In this document: positions 5,682-5,714 of the stretch, in pieces
How positions within the stretch are numbered: position 1 is the first letter of the stretch
Layout: each line of letters begins with the position of its first letter
Origin: Nitrospirota bacterium
GTDB taxonomy: Bacteria > Nitrospirota > Thermodesulfovibrionia > UBA6902
NCBI GenBank assembly: GCA_015491705.1
Contig: WFVK01000015.1
Span: 1 to 5,714, forward strand
Length of the DNA: 5,714 nt
Direction: 5' to 3'
Position numbers and translations under genes: made by a program
The notes under the pieces: generated by a model
The model's database searches: none
What the model was told of the DNA's origin: nothing
What the model saw: only the letters and a program-made list of their open reading frames with translations

Positions 5682-5714
5682 CCGGCCGGAGAGCCCGTCG
5701 TAAAACCTTTATAA

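Noticed and set aside
5682..5714. A terminator after the helicase
   Set aside because: The CCGGCCGG palindrome has no usable loop and is followed by GAGAGCCCG rather than a T-run; I could not form a convincing stem before the window ends.

Overview
The window looks like ordinary chromosomal DNA from a Gram-negative, moderately GC-rich bacterium. An AmpG-type muropeptide permease beside a NagZ-type GH3 enzyme implies recycling of an outer-membrane-type cell wall. Frequent AGG (Arg) and ATA (Ile) codons would fit a Nitrospirota- or Desulfobacterota-like host, but that placement is a guess. There is no phage, CRISPR, rRNA, tRNA or recognisable transposase in the window.

Layout: (1) Positions 1-1002, minus strand: tsaB (tRNA t6A37 modification) followed by the 5' part of rimI (ribosomal protein S18 N-acetyltransferase), a common bacterial pairing. 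rimI runs off the left edge and probably starts at a TTG inside the tsaB tail. (2) Positions 1003-1072: a short divergent promoter region with a consensus TATAAT only six bases before the next gene's ATG. (3) Positions 1073-2581, plus strand: a two-domain GH3 beta-N-acetylhexosaminidase of NagZ type. (4) Positions 2552-3802, minus strand: an AmpG-family permease overlapping the GH3 gene tail-to-tail by 30 bp. (5) Positions 3803-4066: a non-coding leader with two copies of a 17-bp repeat and a strong GC hairpin. (6) Positions 4067-5647, plus strand: a DEAD-box RNA helicase with a DbpA-type C-terminal RNA-binding domain. (7) Positions 5648-5681: two further copies of the same 17-bp repeat, head-to-tail and in the opposite orientation, starting on the base after the helicase stop codon. 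The last 33 bases hold no gene I can recognise.

Functional reading: the GH3 enzyme and AmpG form a plausible peptidoglycan-recycling pair, with AmpG importing anhydromuropeptides and the cytosolic GH3 enzyme removing GlcNAc. tsaB, rimI and the helicase all serve translation or RNA metabolism. The least explained signal is the 17-bp repeat (consensus TTTATGCAACGTTAAGG) that brackets the helicase gene in inverted orientation. I found no convincing new enzymatic or defence system.
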